Shown one piece after another: positions 36,858 through 49,680 of a stretch of DNA of 64,000 bases. The DNA comes from Hermatobates lingyangjiaoensis. Taxonomy: Eukaryota > Arthropoda > Insecta > Hemiptera > Hermatobatidae. The stretch's first letter is position 1, and the number at the start of each line of letters is the position of its first letter. The translations under genes and the position numbers were made by a program. Below the pieces are notes generated by a model, which saw only the letters and a list, made by a program, of their open reading frames with translations, did not search any database and was not told where the DNA came from. The DNA lies in assembly GCA_026182355.1 (NCBI GenBank), contig JAPFBL010000001.1, forward strand, positions 1,798,001-1,862,000. Reading direction: 5' to 3'.

Positions 36858-37924
36858 TTTAAAAAAGAGACAACCAATTTGTTTGTATAAAATATAGTTA
36901 AAAATTTTAAATCAAATATTATTATTATATGTCATGAAATAGAAATAGATGAAAACTTGTAGCAGAAATGTTTATTGAATCTAACAAAATGAGTAATATC
37001 TCATAAACTTACAATATATCGAATAGTCAGTTAGAGTAGAATTCCTTTCATATACAAAGCAAAGTATTACAATTTCAGGATAAGAAACTCAAGTTTTAGC
37101 ATTATTAAAGGTCATGAGGCATTTTATATCAGAGGTGAGTTTCTATTTCGGAAATATAGAAAAAGTAAAAAAAAAATATATAGTGCTATAATTGTCATTT
37201 CTATGATAATTGTCTAATTTTAATGGATGAATCGGTATGACGAATTGCTAGTTGTGAAAGTTTATCAAGAACCTTAGAAAAATCTGAATAAATTACGAAG
37301 GAGAGCACTTATCTAAATGCTATCTCAGTTTATGATGCTGATATACCTGATATATAGGAGCAGATTTATTGTGATAATGATCAAAAAGGTTAAACGATAA
37401 GTTTTCCTTAAGATAAAATAAATGTATTCATACTTAAAAGTGTAGGAAATTATTAGGTCAGCCATTGATTGAATTCTATCTAAGTCCATATATCTGATTC
37501 AAGTAAATTTGTTTCAAATAAATTATGGGTGCAAAGATTGTAAGATAATATTGTCGAGGTAAAATAAATCTTGTATGTTACTACTAGAGAGGTTAGTAAA
37601 AAAACATTAGTATCCGATACCGTCATACATCATATACAGGAGTACGAGTTGATATACCAATTTTGGACATTGTCCATCTTCAAGCAGAATAACATAAGTT
37701 TTACTACTTTCCCTTGAGTTTACCACAAATTCGTCTACTAGTACTACATAGTCTACTATAACTTGAGTATCATCTACCTATGTTATTTAAAACAAATTTA
37801 CTCATTTTAGCTTGAGTCCGACTTACGGTAGCGAAATTTGATGGTAAAATTATTATGTTTCTGAGATAAGACGCATTTTTACTAAAGAAAGTTGTAAATT
37901 CCACTGCAAACTTATATTTTCCAT

Positions 37925-38100
37925 TAGTCACATTTAAAATGTTTTAACAGTTACACCTGGTATTTTTGTTACTTTCAAGAATATAATGGTAACTACCTGC
38001 TGATGTGAACCCCCTCAGTGCTTTGAAAACTCAAAGAAGTCCTTTTCAACCTACTGTGCGATTACGGTACGCATTCTTCTGTAATTTTAGCCATTGTAAA
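37925..38100 (+). repeat. Interspersed repeat R2, uninterrupted copy
   Basis: It shares with 39600-40035 the words AGTCACATTTAAAATGTTTT, ACCTGGTA, CAAAGAA, TTTCAACCTA, GGTACGCATTC and TCTGTAATTTTA in the same order. It lies about 190 bp from exon 4, inside intron 4. Confidence 0.65.
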
Positions 38101-38289
38101 AAAAAAATCCACTAATACAGTGGAATTCGAATAAAAAGTCTTCTGTACAGAGGAATTTTCCACACTACTTGGAAGTAACAAAAGGAAATGTTTAATTAAT
38201 GTATGAGAATATAAAATTAAAAAACTACAGAAGGTTTGTTAGTAATATTTCATTTGGTGTTAAAGTGTAATAATAAATAAGTTGCGCAC

Positions 38290-38400
38290 CTTAAGGAGTC
38301 GCCTGCCGGGACTCAAGGACTCGCTGAGAATATTGCTCTCAGAGGCGAGTCGATTGAACTTTTGCATACGCTCTCTCACACTAATCTTGTTATCTTCGTC
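38290..38400 (-). CDS. sowah: SOWAH exon 4
   Basis: This exon encodes 37 residues, protein positions about 235-271, starting DEDNKISVRERMQKFNRLAS and ending SLSPGRRLLK. The segment VRERMQKFNRLASES is a short conserved-looking charged helix that in SOWAH proteins lies in the otherwise disordered middle; I recall this from the family and have not aligned it. The acceptor TTTGTGTTCCAG is strong. The donor AAG/GTGCGC is acceptable but not optimal. The exon is phase 0 at both ends, so it joins exon 3 (ending DNEKP) and exon 5 (starting GNSDR). The protein is read on the minus strand; the plus-strand frame over the same place is a shadow. Confidence 0.82.
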
Positions 38401-39599
38401 CTGGAACACAAAGCAAACATAATTAGAAAAAGAGAAGTTTTTGATGCACCGCTGTCAAATGTATACAAACCAATGATAGGAGGTAATACTGTAAGATTAA
38501 AAAGTCATGACTCACTAATCCAGATCTATGTATATGTTATAATCGCAATATAAATTAGCATAATTAATAATTTAATAAATATTCATTAATAGAATATTTT
38601 AAAATGAAAAAACTTTTAAATAATCATTTAAAATATCATTTTGATACAACAAAATTATTATAAAAATATATAAAAAAATTACACCAAATCTGAAACAATT
38701 TTTATGCATAAAATCTTATCCAAAGAAAACATTCATGAAACAAATTCCCATTAAATTTTATAATTTATTAATTCATCTCTTCCTAATCCAGTCAGGATAC
38801 ATTTCTTCCATCCATCAACATTTTGTTGAGGTTACAATCATTAACTGATAATGCAGATTATATTTCCATGAGAAAGTTCATGGTTTACGGTTTTTCATTA
38901 AAAACCTATATGTCACTACATTGAAGAAAGCTTGACTAATTCTATATAATTGTAGTTCTAGAATTATTTAATATTTAAATTAAATACAAAACTTATTTAA
39001 TTATGTTTATATTTTGACATGTTATCATTACTAAGACTGAAATGAAAGTATATAATTCTTTTAGACAAATGTAATAACCCTGCTTTCATGGATTGTGGTA
39101 CCCACTATTTTTATTACATTTTAAACCTGTTTGCTTGTATTTGAGAGAGAGAAAAAGAGAGAGAGAGGGGAGAGGAGGGAAAATGAGTGTCTTTGTGTAC
39201 AGATTTGTGTGCGTGTGTATGTCTGCACATACGAGTATGTATCTGTGTTGTGGGCCAATTACAGCCAAAATATAATAAAATATGTATCGTATACAGCCAA
39301 AATTGAAATCTAAACCTATCAAATTCGTCAGAGAGATATCTAATACAGAATTTAGATTAACTGTTACAAAACTTTCGAATTTCAATAGTTGTTTGTAAAA
39401 CAAATAAAAAGGGTAAAATTTGCTTCTAAAAATTCCGTTAACACTTGAGACAGTGACTGGTCAGAGATGATGTGTGGAATATCTATTTTTCAAGCATATA
39501 TTCCAACCTAATTTTATTTAATCGTGGAATTTTAACGCATGAGTACAAATTTTGAAATTGAATACACATTTTTTTCTATTTCTTTTGGATTATATTTTG

Positions 39600-40035
39600 T
39601 GTTAGTCACATTTAAAATGTTTTAACTGTTAGACCTGGTACTACCGTTACTTAAAAGAACATAAGGACACCAACATGCTGATGGATGAACCTTCAGTACT
39701 TTCAAAAATCAAAGAAATCCATTTCAACCTAGTGTGTGATTAAGGTACGCATTCCTCTGTATTTATTGTTTAAACCGATCCCCTAGCGGGTGATAACGTC
39801 AGCCGTTTACCAGATTTTTGCTCGATCGGTGATTCTACAGATTCTACATTGTGAGTCCTAAATTTTGCCTAACTAATGTCCGTTTTAAGTAAGGATCATT
39901 AACGAGTACCTGACATCGTACAGGCTCGGGGCCTACGGTTTAACGTCCTCTCGGAGGGACAACGTAACTAAGAGAAGATACTGAAGGATAACCTGGCCCC
40001 TTAATCCTCTGTAATTTTAACCACTGTAAACAAAT
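39600..40035 (+). repeat. Interspersed repeat R2 interrupted by a SINE
   Basis: The left part (39600-39766) and right part (40005-40035) are together collinear with 37925-38100. The match stops at the SINE 39768-40004 and resumes after it, with TCCTCTGTA-TTT duplicated at the junctions (39753 and 40005). This nested arrangement shows that the SINE inserted into an older R2 copy. Confidence 0.7.
39768..40004 (-). mobile_element. tRNA-derived SINE, tail type A, head damaged
   Basis: The central region and type A tail are intact on the minus strand (GTTAAACCGTAGGC, TACTCGTTAATGATCC, GTTAGGCAAAATTTAGGACT, TTATCACCCGCTAGGGGATC). The tRNA-like head is mostly deleted and retains only GGGGCCAGGTTATCC. 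The flanking duplication is about 12 bp (TCCTCTGTA-TTT). Confidence 0.72.
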
Positions 40036-41478
40036 AACATTCTTAATTTGTTTAATTAATTATGGTTAACTAATTATGTACCAATCGAGAACATTTCTAA
40101 CTGATGAAGACATCAGACCATTTTTTCAATTAAAAAATTATATTATTTTTATTTAATTTTCACCTTTAGATTTCACATGTGGGTACACATTGCTTCGTAA
40201 TACAACAGTTGACAGAGCAGTCTCCCAGTATTAACCTGCTTCACAGAGTTAACGACCTGATAAGGGATAAGTAAAGGAATTTAATCTTAAGCAAAAGAGA
40301 ACACTTGATAAGAAATCTACAGCTTGCTTATTTAAATCGAATTCAACAGAGGCAGACAACATTCATTTAAATTATTTTTCTATTGAACTTAGTAAATTAT
40401 ATTCAATCAGGCAACATAGGACTGTCTTCTAAAAGTACTCGTACTTTGATATATCATCCCAAAGTACTTCATAAATAAAGCTGTGTAAAAACTATATTTA
40501 AATTAAAACAGATATAAACAAATCTACTGAAAAAGTAATACAATTTATAAAATAAATTTCTCATATATTTTCAGTAACAATGAGAGTATTATATCAAAAA
40601 AACATCAAGTACTAATTAAAAATCAATTTTGTTTTATTAATAGCAAATATCCTTTACATGAAACTGAAGCCTGATTCTGGTTTTTTTTATTAATGTGGGT
40701 TCATCATATTTTTTCTACAGGTACCCTAAGTATAATAGCGTTTACGGATTCTACAAAATACTATGTTTGGCAAAACCATATTCCATATAGGAGACTAAGA
40801 GTGAGCGAAATCTAAGGATGCGATCCTAAATGTTTTTAAAATATGTTGTTAAATCAAATAATTATACTATAAATATAAATAAAATTATTGAAAACAAATA
40901 ACATTTGTAAACTGAAAATTCTGTTCCTGATTTCCATTGTTAAATATTTCTTGTACAACAGAGAATGGTTCTCCAGATTATGCAATCCATAAAAAATTAC
41001 CTCTGGCCAATAACGCCTCGTTTAATGAGTTCTCACGAAAGCTCTCTCCCTAGGACTGCATGAATTTCTCAAATTATAGTTTACTTTTTCTTTTTATAAA
41101 AACATTTGTTTATATTGAACATCATTCATGTAATTGTGTATATATCACAATATTGTAACTATTTTGGTAAAAATTGTGTTCAAGAGTTACTCGGGTAAAC
41201 TGCTATATGAGGGTAAGGGTATCGGTATTTTCATAACGTGCAAGGATGAAGTCATGCTTAAGTGACTGCCTGGCTAGTAGGGCAAGAACAGCATTTTGTT
41301 ACAAATTTCAGAATTTAGCATTTCAAAATGTTGCAAATTTCAGAATGTATTTTTAATTCTGTCATACTTTCTCATGAATTTTCATTTTTTTTTTTTACTT
41401 CTTAGCCTTTTTATAAATGTAAATTTATATTTAATACTGTATGGTAATATATTATTATTATTATTATTATATAATAGA

Positions 41479-41802
41479 GGGGGCCAGGCTAGCTCAGTGG
41501 TTACGTGCTCGCCTCTGAACTGATAGGACCGGGGTTCGATCCTCACCTGGCCCTCGATTTATTCACGCGGGAGGTGAATAAATCCGAGCGCGTCGTCCCT
41601 CGGAGAAGGACGTTAAACCGTCGGCCCCGAGCCTGTACGATGTCAGGTACTCGTTAAAGATCCCTACTCTAAATACATTTGAGTTAGGCAAAATTTAGGA
41701 CTCCCACTGTAGAATCAATCTTCATTGTGTGATATCACAAAGGACCAATGCTCGGCCTAAGTGTGTTCCCCTGTGGGACTGCCACTGCAACCTTACCTAA
41801 CC
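41479..41802 (+). mobile_element. Intact tRNA-derived SINE, tail type B, with 14-bp target duplication
   Basis: The flanking 14 bp TATTATATAATAGA occur at 41465-41478 and 41803-41816. The head has box A-like TAGCTCAGTGG and box B GGTTCGATCC with GTGCTCGCCTC between them. The central part is CCTCGGAGAAGGACGTTAAA, CCGTCGGCCCCGAGC and TACTCGTTAAAGATCCCTAC. The GGACGTTAAAC core resembles the Nin-DC-type conserved SINE domain found across animals (pattern memory). The tail begins like type A (GAGTTAGGCAAAATTTAGGA) but after GTAGAATC becomes CAATCTTCATTGTGTGATA and ends CCTTACCTAACC. Confidence 0.88.
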
Positions 41803-42646
41803 TATTATATAATAGAACAGTATAATTTGTAAATAATTTTATTATATATTTATCATTGTTGTATCTATTATAATAGTCTATTCCAATATATTGCAATTTT
41901 TTTTAAAGAACCAATCAAAACACTTACAGCACATTGAAGTGTGAATATCAAAATTCGTATTTATGAATAAGGTGTCTACTATAAAAAGTTACTACTAAGT
42001 AAAGAAATAGGATATCTTACCTAAATATTTCGCCTTTTTCTCGAAAGCAGTAACAAACAACGTTTTTAAGTACAAGATAACTGTTGGGGTAAGTAATTGA
42101 GTGGTAATAAGACAGAGTTACTCGGAATCAAACATAAATTGAAGTAGTATGCTTTTCTTAAATATTGGATTTAAGCATACGAGAAGAAACTGAAAATGGT
42201 TACAATAAGAATAGAAAGACATAAATGTTTACTAAAAAATTATATAAAACATAGCAAATATTGCATGTGATAATAATAATTAAAGTTACCGTACATTCTA
42301 AATATAATGACGAAGGAACGCGATTTCAATTTTACAAAGAGGGGTTATGAAAGCTGGTCAGTAATTTAATTTGAAATATTAAAAAAAATGCTATTCTACT
42401 TGTGTACATTACTAAAACAAAGGTCCTGGAGTGGTAAAATGACAATCTGTGCGATAAAAGTTGTTTAAAATCCAAGAGGTCAATTTCATGTTAAAATAAA
42501 AACAGGACTTTTGTCAAATGATGATAAAAAAGAGGAATAGGTTTGGTTGAATATTTATGAAGATTACACTGTACTGAAATACATTCAGTAGTTATGTTAA
42601 CCATTTTCTATTAATATCATTAGTTAGTTATGTTATTAATACTTAC

Positions 42647-43156
42647 TGGCTTTTCGTTGTCAATTGGCTGAACAGGTTCAGGAGATTTCGGTTCATTTTC
42701 TTTATTCTCTGGAGTGCGAATTTTATCGGAGCTCTTTCTGCGAGGTGGAACTGGAGGAGGAGGCTCAGAGCGGACAGATGTGTTAGAGGAAGGAGTATAA
42801 GAATCAAGTGATGTACGTCGAGAAGAAGACTCGACCAGAGACATTGGCCGGGAAGAGGAATTGGAATCAGACAGAGCGGAAAAGGAATCTGTTGAGGAAA
42901 GCCTACGGAAAGAGGTAGAACTAGAAATGGAGGATGGGCCTCGAGTACCAATAGGGGAGTCGACGGAGTGATGGACTATAGGAGAGAGGACGGGTGAGTC
43001 GGGGGGCGGAGGAGGCGGTTTGTATGGGGGAGGCTCGACGTCGGAGATGTCGTCGAAGTAGGAGGAGGCGCTGTGAAAAGAGTCACAGGGAGTAGTGACC
43101 GGGGATGCATAACCGTCAGACATGTACCTCTTCTTTAGCTCCAAGTACTTCTCTCC
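42647..43156 (-). CDS. sowah: SOWAH exon 3: end of the N-terminal domain and Pro/Ser-rich linker
   Basis: This exon encodes 170 residues, protein positions about 65-234. The first eleven, GEKYLELKKRY, complete the conserved N-terminal SOWAH domain (K-Y-x-x-L-(K/R)-x(2)-Y). The rest is a low-complexity linker. It has a PPPY motif at about 106-109 (WW-domain ligand type) followed by six prolines, a serine-rich stretch at about 139-194, RRLS, RRTS and RRKSS sites of the basophilic-kinase type, and PPPPVPPRRK at about 196-205, a class II SH3-ligand pattern. These suggest an adaptor or scaffold with phosphorylation control; that role is inference. The acceptor TTTGTTGCAG and donor CCA/GTAAGT are strong, and the exon is phase 0 at both ends. 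A linker this long in one exon is usual for disordered regions. Confidence 0.9.
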
Positions 43157-46004
43157 CTGCAACAAACACCAACTTACATTAACATATTCATAATAATGCC
43201 GTTTACTTGATATTACTAATATTACTATAACAATAATTATCATTTGTTATTAAACTTTATTTAATGTTTCAGTTTTTAAAAATTATATTTACTAGTTTAG
43301 AAAGAGAGCATTTTATTTTATATATAAATTATGCATTAGTAGAACATTGCTTAGCTAATTAGTAGCTTAAAAAGAAAACTATAATAATTTATTGAAATAT
43401 CTACCAATTACTATCATCTTTGTCCTAAAATAATTTCTGGACATAAATAAATATTAAACGAAGATATATAAATCTACTTATTGTACTTGAAGCCCAAGTC
43501 CAAAAATAAGCCCTAGCAAGTATTTTGGACCTAAAAAGAAAGTAAGACAGTGTTTTATTTTCGTAAAGTACGGTATTCATGTGTAGTTATTACTACTGCT
43601 AAAAGTACTTTAGCTACTAAAATGTTACTAAAAGGACTCTCATATTCAGCTTATATAATGATACTTCAAGAACAAAGGAAAGTGTGAAATTTGGAAGACC
43701 TGTAAACTACCAGCTGTTAACAAAAGTATATATTCGCAAACGTTTCTTTTTCTACTCTGTCTCAGAGTAGTAGTCGGCTCATGAGGTGAACTGAAAGAGT
43801 ATTTATTAATTTGTATTAATGTATTAATTTAACTTTAGAAACAGAGATCTTTCAAAACATGTTGCTTTATTTTGTTCAAAGTTTTAGCTAAGCTAAAAGA
43901 ATAAAACCGTGAAGTTGAAACCACCAAAGGCCACCCTCAAAGATCAAAGTGTCGATGGGAAAAGCTTTATTTGACACTAAAAATCGAAAAGTTTTTGATT
44001 TCGTTTGAACCATTCTGTTCTTACCAGAAGAGTGAAGAAATCCTAGAAAGAAATGTCTTGATTGTTTTGCGGAGATTACATTTGATAACAAAACAATATG
44101 TTTAGCATTTCATTTTTCCAAAAAATGCATTTCATTTTTCCCAACATCGAAAATTTTCCCAGCATAATTGAAAATTATGAAAACGTTACACTGTGGATTC
44201 CACGGTCGATACTTTTATCAATATATATATATTACACTAAATAATCACAATAATCACGTGATGGAAACTAATGTTTAGAAACTAGTTTACAAGAATATGC
44301 AAAACAGAAAAGAGATGCAACGATCAGCAATTTAAATGTGCGAATCAATTAGGTTACATTGTATGCAAATAGATTAACTGCACTGTTTGCGATAACATTG
44401 TTAACTCTCGCTAAAAAAAGAAATAGGTTCGTCAATGTTTGACATGTAAAAAGGAATGGCTTCTCACTAGAATTTAAGCAGTTAGAAAGAATACACTCCT
44501 GTTCGCACAACAAAACCGAATTAACACAATAATTACTTGAATTTTTTCTTCACAAATTTTCTCTCATATATATTAAATATGAGCCATAATTACTTCAATT
44601 AGATACGCTGTGAAAACATAATTTAGAAAACACAATCTTTATCAAATTAGAAATTATTTTTTAATAACAATTTCCATTAATCAAACATAATTGGAACAAT
44701 TTTATCAATAGAAATTTAGTTCTGTTAAAATTGCTTCAATTGTTTTCTTAGTTGATAAAAAGCTTTCTTAAAACCATTAAATTAATTAATGAATCTATAG
44801 AAAGTGATTTACGGCTTATTCAGTAGTATTAGGCACATACATACTTAAGTTTAACAATTTAATTAAATTTCACTAAAATTAAGTGGAAATTGGAGTACAC
44901 GTTAGCGAGAGAGATAGTGATATCGTCCAACTTAGTCTGACATATAGACTTCATCACCTACTGGTGAGTCAAATAATAATTTGATTGCACTGTCTTGGCC
45001 GTACTGAATTGCTCAGCACAATGACTCTATACATAACAGTTACCGCAGACGACCGTTTCCAACAAGTGCCCACCAACCGTCTTCAGGTCTTACAAGACAA
45101 CTAAAGAGTTCACCTCTTGGTCCATATATTCAATCAACTTCAAATCTATCAAACAGTGGTCTGCAAATTAACACCAACAAAATAGATGCTAATCTTCAAA
45201 AGTAATAATTATTTTTTTCCAAAAAAAGTTAATAAATTATTATTAAAATAGTTTTAATAAAGCAGAATGTTACTGTCGAATCGAGGAATGAAAAAAAATG
45301 ACTAGGGTCGAAATTTGATAAAATAAATTAATACACAATTTTGAATGATAAAAAAACTAAAGCAAGTGTTCACAAGTGTTATATGTGAATCGAATATTTG
45401 TGAAAAATTGTCATCAAGGAGTCGGAGAAGCAACATGGACATCAAAGCGTGGTATAATGGGAAGGATCCTGATTTAGCATCCTTAATAACTCACATACCC
45501 TTGAAAGGAACAACTCTTTTTAGCCAAGGTGAATGATAGGACTTAACATGTACCGCAGTAAAAGTTGCTATACAACTAGACATAGAAAAACAAGAATTCA
45601 TTACGGTAACAATAAATGCACCATCACACCAATGTCAGAAAAACTCATTATTAATGGTAATTAATGATTAATTAATTATATGATATAATTAATTGATATC
45701 TTAATTATATCATCACAAATTAAAATATTAATTATATTAACAAATAGTTACATTTTGAAACTAGTTAATAATTACTAAATTATGAAAAACTACAGTACCC
45801 GTGACCCTTTGTGTTACTCAGAAATTATAGCTATAGTTATTGAAATTAATTCACTGAACACGATTGACAGGGATAATATTAATTGTTGTTTCTTGTTATT
45901 AAGGCACAGAAACAGATTGTTATATGGCCCAAACTTTTTATATAGTATTCTTAACATGATTCAATATATATATACAGTAAGTATACTTAGGAAAAAAAAA
46001 TCAT

Positions 46005-46675
46005 TTATTTTATGACATAAATAAATAAAACATCAATTCAAGTTATATACACGTGAAATATATTTAAAACAAACAAAACTTGAAAACTGAAATATTCAAT
46101 TTATTTACCCAACATAAAATAAAATTTATGAAAGGAAAATAATATTACCTCAGAACATTCCTGTTTTAAATTATTTTTTTTTGCTACATTTATATGTAAT
46201 ACCTTTTTAATATTATCATCAGCGAGCACGCAAGCGACTGGCTACCCTGAATCAATGCCTTTACTTTATTACCATTGCTTATATTATTCAAATTTTAAAT
46301 TCAAAAATTCTTTTTGTTACGTTTAATTTTAATACATTTGACCTACTGTCATCGGTGAACATGCAAGCCAGTGGGCTACCCTGACTCCATTACTTTAGTT
46401 TATTACCAGTATTTATATTACGCAAATATTAAATTAATAAAAAAAATTTTTTTGTTGCATTTATATATAATAAATTTGTACTAATCATCAGCTAGCACGC
46501 AAGACACTTGCTACCCTGGCTCCAATATTGGGAATAAAGTGATAATTTTCTTTTATTTAACATTATTCAGGTAATCAATAATATATATTTAATTTCAGGT
46601 CTCTTTCTCCACGGAAAATGGGTGAACACACAAACAAACAAACAAACAAACTCACGAACTTTATATAGAGAGATA
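46005..46675 (-). repeat. Interspersed repeat R1 with three internal tandem units
   Basis: An inverted-orientation relative of 8130-8590. Inside, a unit of about 135 bp repeats three times, each with a segment like GCACGCAAGCGACTGGCTACC (near 46227, 46358, 46497). This is the minus-strand image of the tRNA-like SINE head (GGGTAGCC ... GCGTGCTCGC). The end near 46600-46665 has GGTCTCTTTCTCCACGG and (CAAA)n. Confidence 0.6.
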
Positions 46676-47429
46676 GATACACTCAATATCACATGATATG
46701 ATATACGCTTAATATGATTAATTAAATCAGAGATTTGTTCTTTCTACGGTAATTATCATAAATATTAAGCACTAATAACTTACACTGAACTTGAACAGCA
46801 TGTGCTGATTCTGTGAGACCAGGAAAAAATAATAAGAATATTCGTTTAAATCATTTGGTTAATTCAAAATAGAGAAGCAACTTGTATCGCATACATGGTC
46901 ACTTACAACAAACAAACTTTTTATTATTAGACTATATAGTTTACTTAGATTTGTTCGTCATTGCCAAAAATATTCCCCTAAAATATTTATAAACAATATA
47001 CTGGGGCAAATATACTTGTTATTTCCGAGAAGAATATTATAAACAAGTATAAAAGAGCTTATTAATATAACATCTTAAAGTTTCATAAGCTTATTCATTA
47101 TTGATGGCCTTTTATTTATAAAACCTCATATTTCTCGAACAAAAATAATATTTCAACATTAAAATACTTCCTTGAATATATTCACCCTAAATGCGTTCAC
47201 TTTCAATGACGCAATCAACAGATATCAGAATTACATTGCAAGTACTCATATATTTAATATAAAATTTTTTCAAGATTACGTAACCACTTAATGACTTTAA
47301 ACAAGGGTTGCCAGATTAAATCGGTTTAAAATAACCGGACTAGACTAATGTTGAAAAAAAAATCTAGAATTGTGGTAATCAAAATTTAACAATCAAATAG
47401 AATCAAACAATAATTTCATATTGCGTATA

Positions 47430-47625
47430 CTGGGTGTCCATACAGTTCCTGTGCGAATTAAAAAACTACACTATTTATGCTATTGTATAGTGTTTTGTAA
47501 CTATTGTGAGTGACTGGTAAACTAATAGAAACGGATGTCCATAAAGTTCCGGTACGGGTTAAAAAAAACACTATTTGTGCTACTGAATAGTGCTTTGTAA
47601 CTATTGTGTCTGACTGTTTGGGTGG
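47430..47625. repeat. Tandem dimer of about 100-bp units
   Basis: Two units in the same orientation: GGGTGTCCATACAGTTCCTG at about 47431 and GGATGTCCATAAAGTTCCGG at about 47532, each followed by an A/T-rich stretch and ATAGTG(T/C)TTTGTAACTATTG. The GTCCATAAAGTTCC phrase resembles DNA-transposon termini common in insects, but no inverted partner was found, so the class is open. Confidence 0.55.
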
Positions 47626-49499
47626 GATCAACATGTTTTAGAAATCTACAGTAGAGCAGCGTATATAATATCTTGAATTCCCATTACCAAATTTGAAATA
47701 TAGAAAGCAATTCTCTCCTAATGTGCAACTTGTAAAAGTAATTTTTTTTCTGCTAAACTACAGATCAGATTGGGGTGATGTGATGCTTTATATTTGATAT
47801 CCTGACAATAATTATAAGTTGTAATAAAATTGGTTATACATTTTTTGCTAATAGTGTCATAACATGACCAATGATAACATTGTTCAATGTACTGAATTGT
47901 AGCATTTTATACTTTTATTTCTGAAAAAGCATTGAACGTTTAATAACATAAAAAAGATTGTGAAGATAATTGAACGAGTGCATTTATTTTTGAATAACCC
48001 AAATATTTGTACCTTATGCTGACAAAAATTTATCTATATTTGCTTAGCTGCAGGTAACCGAGCATACTTAACTTGAGCATTTGCTAATCTTGACAGGTTC
48101 GATTGTTGGTTAACTTGATTGTCACCAAAACTGGAATTCGTAGGTTGATTGTAGTGAATTAGCAGATTTTTCATTTGGTTGATGACCAATGTGAATACTC
48201 CATTCAAAGGAGAGGGTATCTCAAACCTGTACAATATCAGGACCACTAACATAGTTGCTCTAATAGACTTAAAAATACAGTTAGACTGTTGATGTAAAAC
48301 CAAACGTGGCAATATAGTGTGATAAAGTGGCCTAATGTTTTACAGTCTACGTTTAATCTCCTCTTGCAACAACCACGATAACATAAACCTAACTTAACTT
48401 AACAATTAGGCAAGACTGGAGAATAAGCAGCTATTAACATTTTTTGAAGCCACGAAAGTACATTCTGGTAGTATTTAGTTTCAATTATTACAGCATCCAT
48501 CGCTCTGATTTCAATTGGTACTGCTTTATTAAATAATGTATGTAACAATCGTATAACTTATTGTATCGTTCAATCATAAGATAATCTGAGTTACGTCTTT
48601 AAATATGAAGATAATAAGAAGTGAACATGTTCTGAGCACGTAGTTTTACTTCTACCGAGAAACGTCAGTTTCTTTACAGCAGAACTAACAGACTTCGGGC
48701 TTCACACGGTGTTTTCTACAATATGGGTTTGCATCATATAATTTTCACATCAGCGTCGTGGTTCATGACGGACATTTCGTTCCAATTTTGAGAAACATAA
48801 TCCAATATTTGTTCCGGGATTTCCCTGAGTATCTTATAATGGGTAGTCGAGTGAAGGAAAGAGGTAAACGCTGTCTTCTATAACAGTGTTTGTCTGATAA
48901 CATAGCACGGCGTACGTTTAATACATATTTAGTCTTTTTTAACAAATTGATCAATCAACAAATGAACTGAAATCTGCTTCAAAACATCAACTCTGAATAG
49001 ATACAAAAGTCAATTCAAGTTATAGACGTATCTGATAGGACATTTAAATAGTTTTTTTAAGTAAAAAACCTATAATACTTATATAATATGTTAATATAAA
49101 ATATTAACCTATAATATTTTTTATATTAGTTTTAAAAGTAATGTGAACATGAGGAAGTTTAAAACTCAATGAAGAAACAACTACATAACATAAGATACTC
49201 GGACAAGAGGTATCTTAGAGCATGGAATTGAGCAGAATATTTATAGTACTATAATAATAATAATAATAATACATAAAAACCATAATCTTAACAAGGCTCC
49301 ATAAATAGTACAGGAAAGAAACTATTATTTAATGATAGTTTGAAGTTTTTGAGGCAAATTATCACTGTAATTAAAATGTAACTACAAACAATAAGTTTAA
49401 TGTATTGAACCATCTTCTTTCGATAATGTAAATGAGAATACTATATGTACATTTGTATTCTATCTTTTAGAGGTCAATTACAGGTAGCGTGATTGTCTT

Positions 49500-49680
49500 T
49501 AGTATGGCCTAAATATTGGAGACGCGAATATTGGCCGTGACTCCAGATTAGTCATGTGATAGATGAAAAATCTTACTTTCGCCATCCTTCGGAGAGGACT
49601 TCAAGATCTCAGTATTCGTTAAAGATCCTTACTCCAGGAATCTTAAGTCAGCTAACATTAGGTAATAAACTCTGCAATAT
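49500..49680 (+). mobile_element. Degenerate SINE fragment
   Basis: It keeps only the central to tail part of the window's tRNA-SINE: CTTCGGAGAGGACTTCAAGA, TATTCGTTAAAGATCCTTAC and GTCAGCTAACATTAGG. The head is unrecognisable. Confidence 0.5.

Larger units (their letters stand above)
17779..38289 (-). other. sowah: Intron 4 of the SOWAH gene
   Basis: About 20.5 kb between the AAG/GTGCGC donor of exon 4 and the acceptor of exon 5. Contents: an unrecognised coding-like piece (18472-18682), a SINE (18901-19205), a candidate cryptic exon (20189-20256), GC-rich islands (21560-21870, 25150-25400, 31610-31830, 35580-36200), a G-quadruplex-type tract (23505-23538), a Penelope cluster (26065-26670), a hAT element (28326-28906), a hAT-like terminus (32640-32685), a Penelope palindrome (33186-33500), a Helitron relic (33596-34880), a minisatellite (36585-36857) and a repeat (37925-38100). 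I see nothing definite in 19210-20180, 20260-21550, 22380-23450, 23560-25140, 26680-28320, 28920-31600 or 36860-37920. Confidence 0.75.
38401..42646 (-). other. sowah: Intron 3 of the SOWAH gene
   Basis: About 4.2 kb from GTAAGTATT after exon 3 to the acceptor of exon 4. It contains repeat R2 (39600-40035) split by a SINE, a second full SINE (41479-41802), a GA-rich stretch (39144-39182) and a (TTA)n run (41452-41468). The remaining blocks 38600-39600, 40040-41280 and 41820-42640 are AT-rich with no feature I can support. Confidence 0.75.

Noticed and set aside
38362..38553. 63-codon plus-strand frame
   Set aside because: Overlaps SOWAH exon 4 in antisense.
41484..41556. Possible tRNA gene with box A and box B
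   Set aside because: It is the head of a SINE with a 14-bp target duplication around the whole 324-bp element. No acceptor-stem pairing is visible.
45345..45536. 63-codon plus-strand frame ending HIPLKGTTLFSQGE
   Set aside because: Protein-like in places but isolated, without splice signals or recognised homology.
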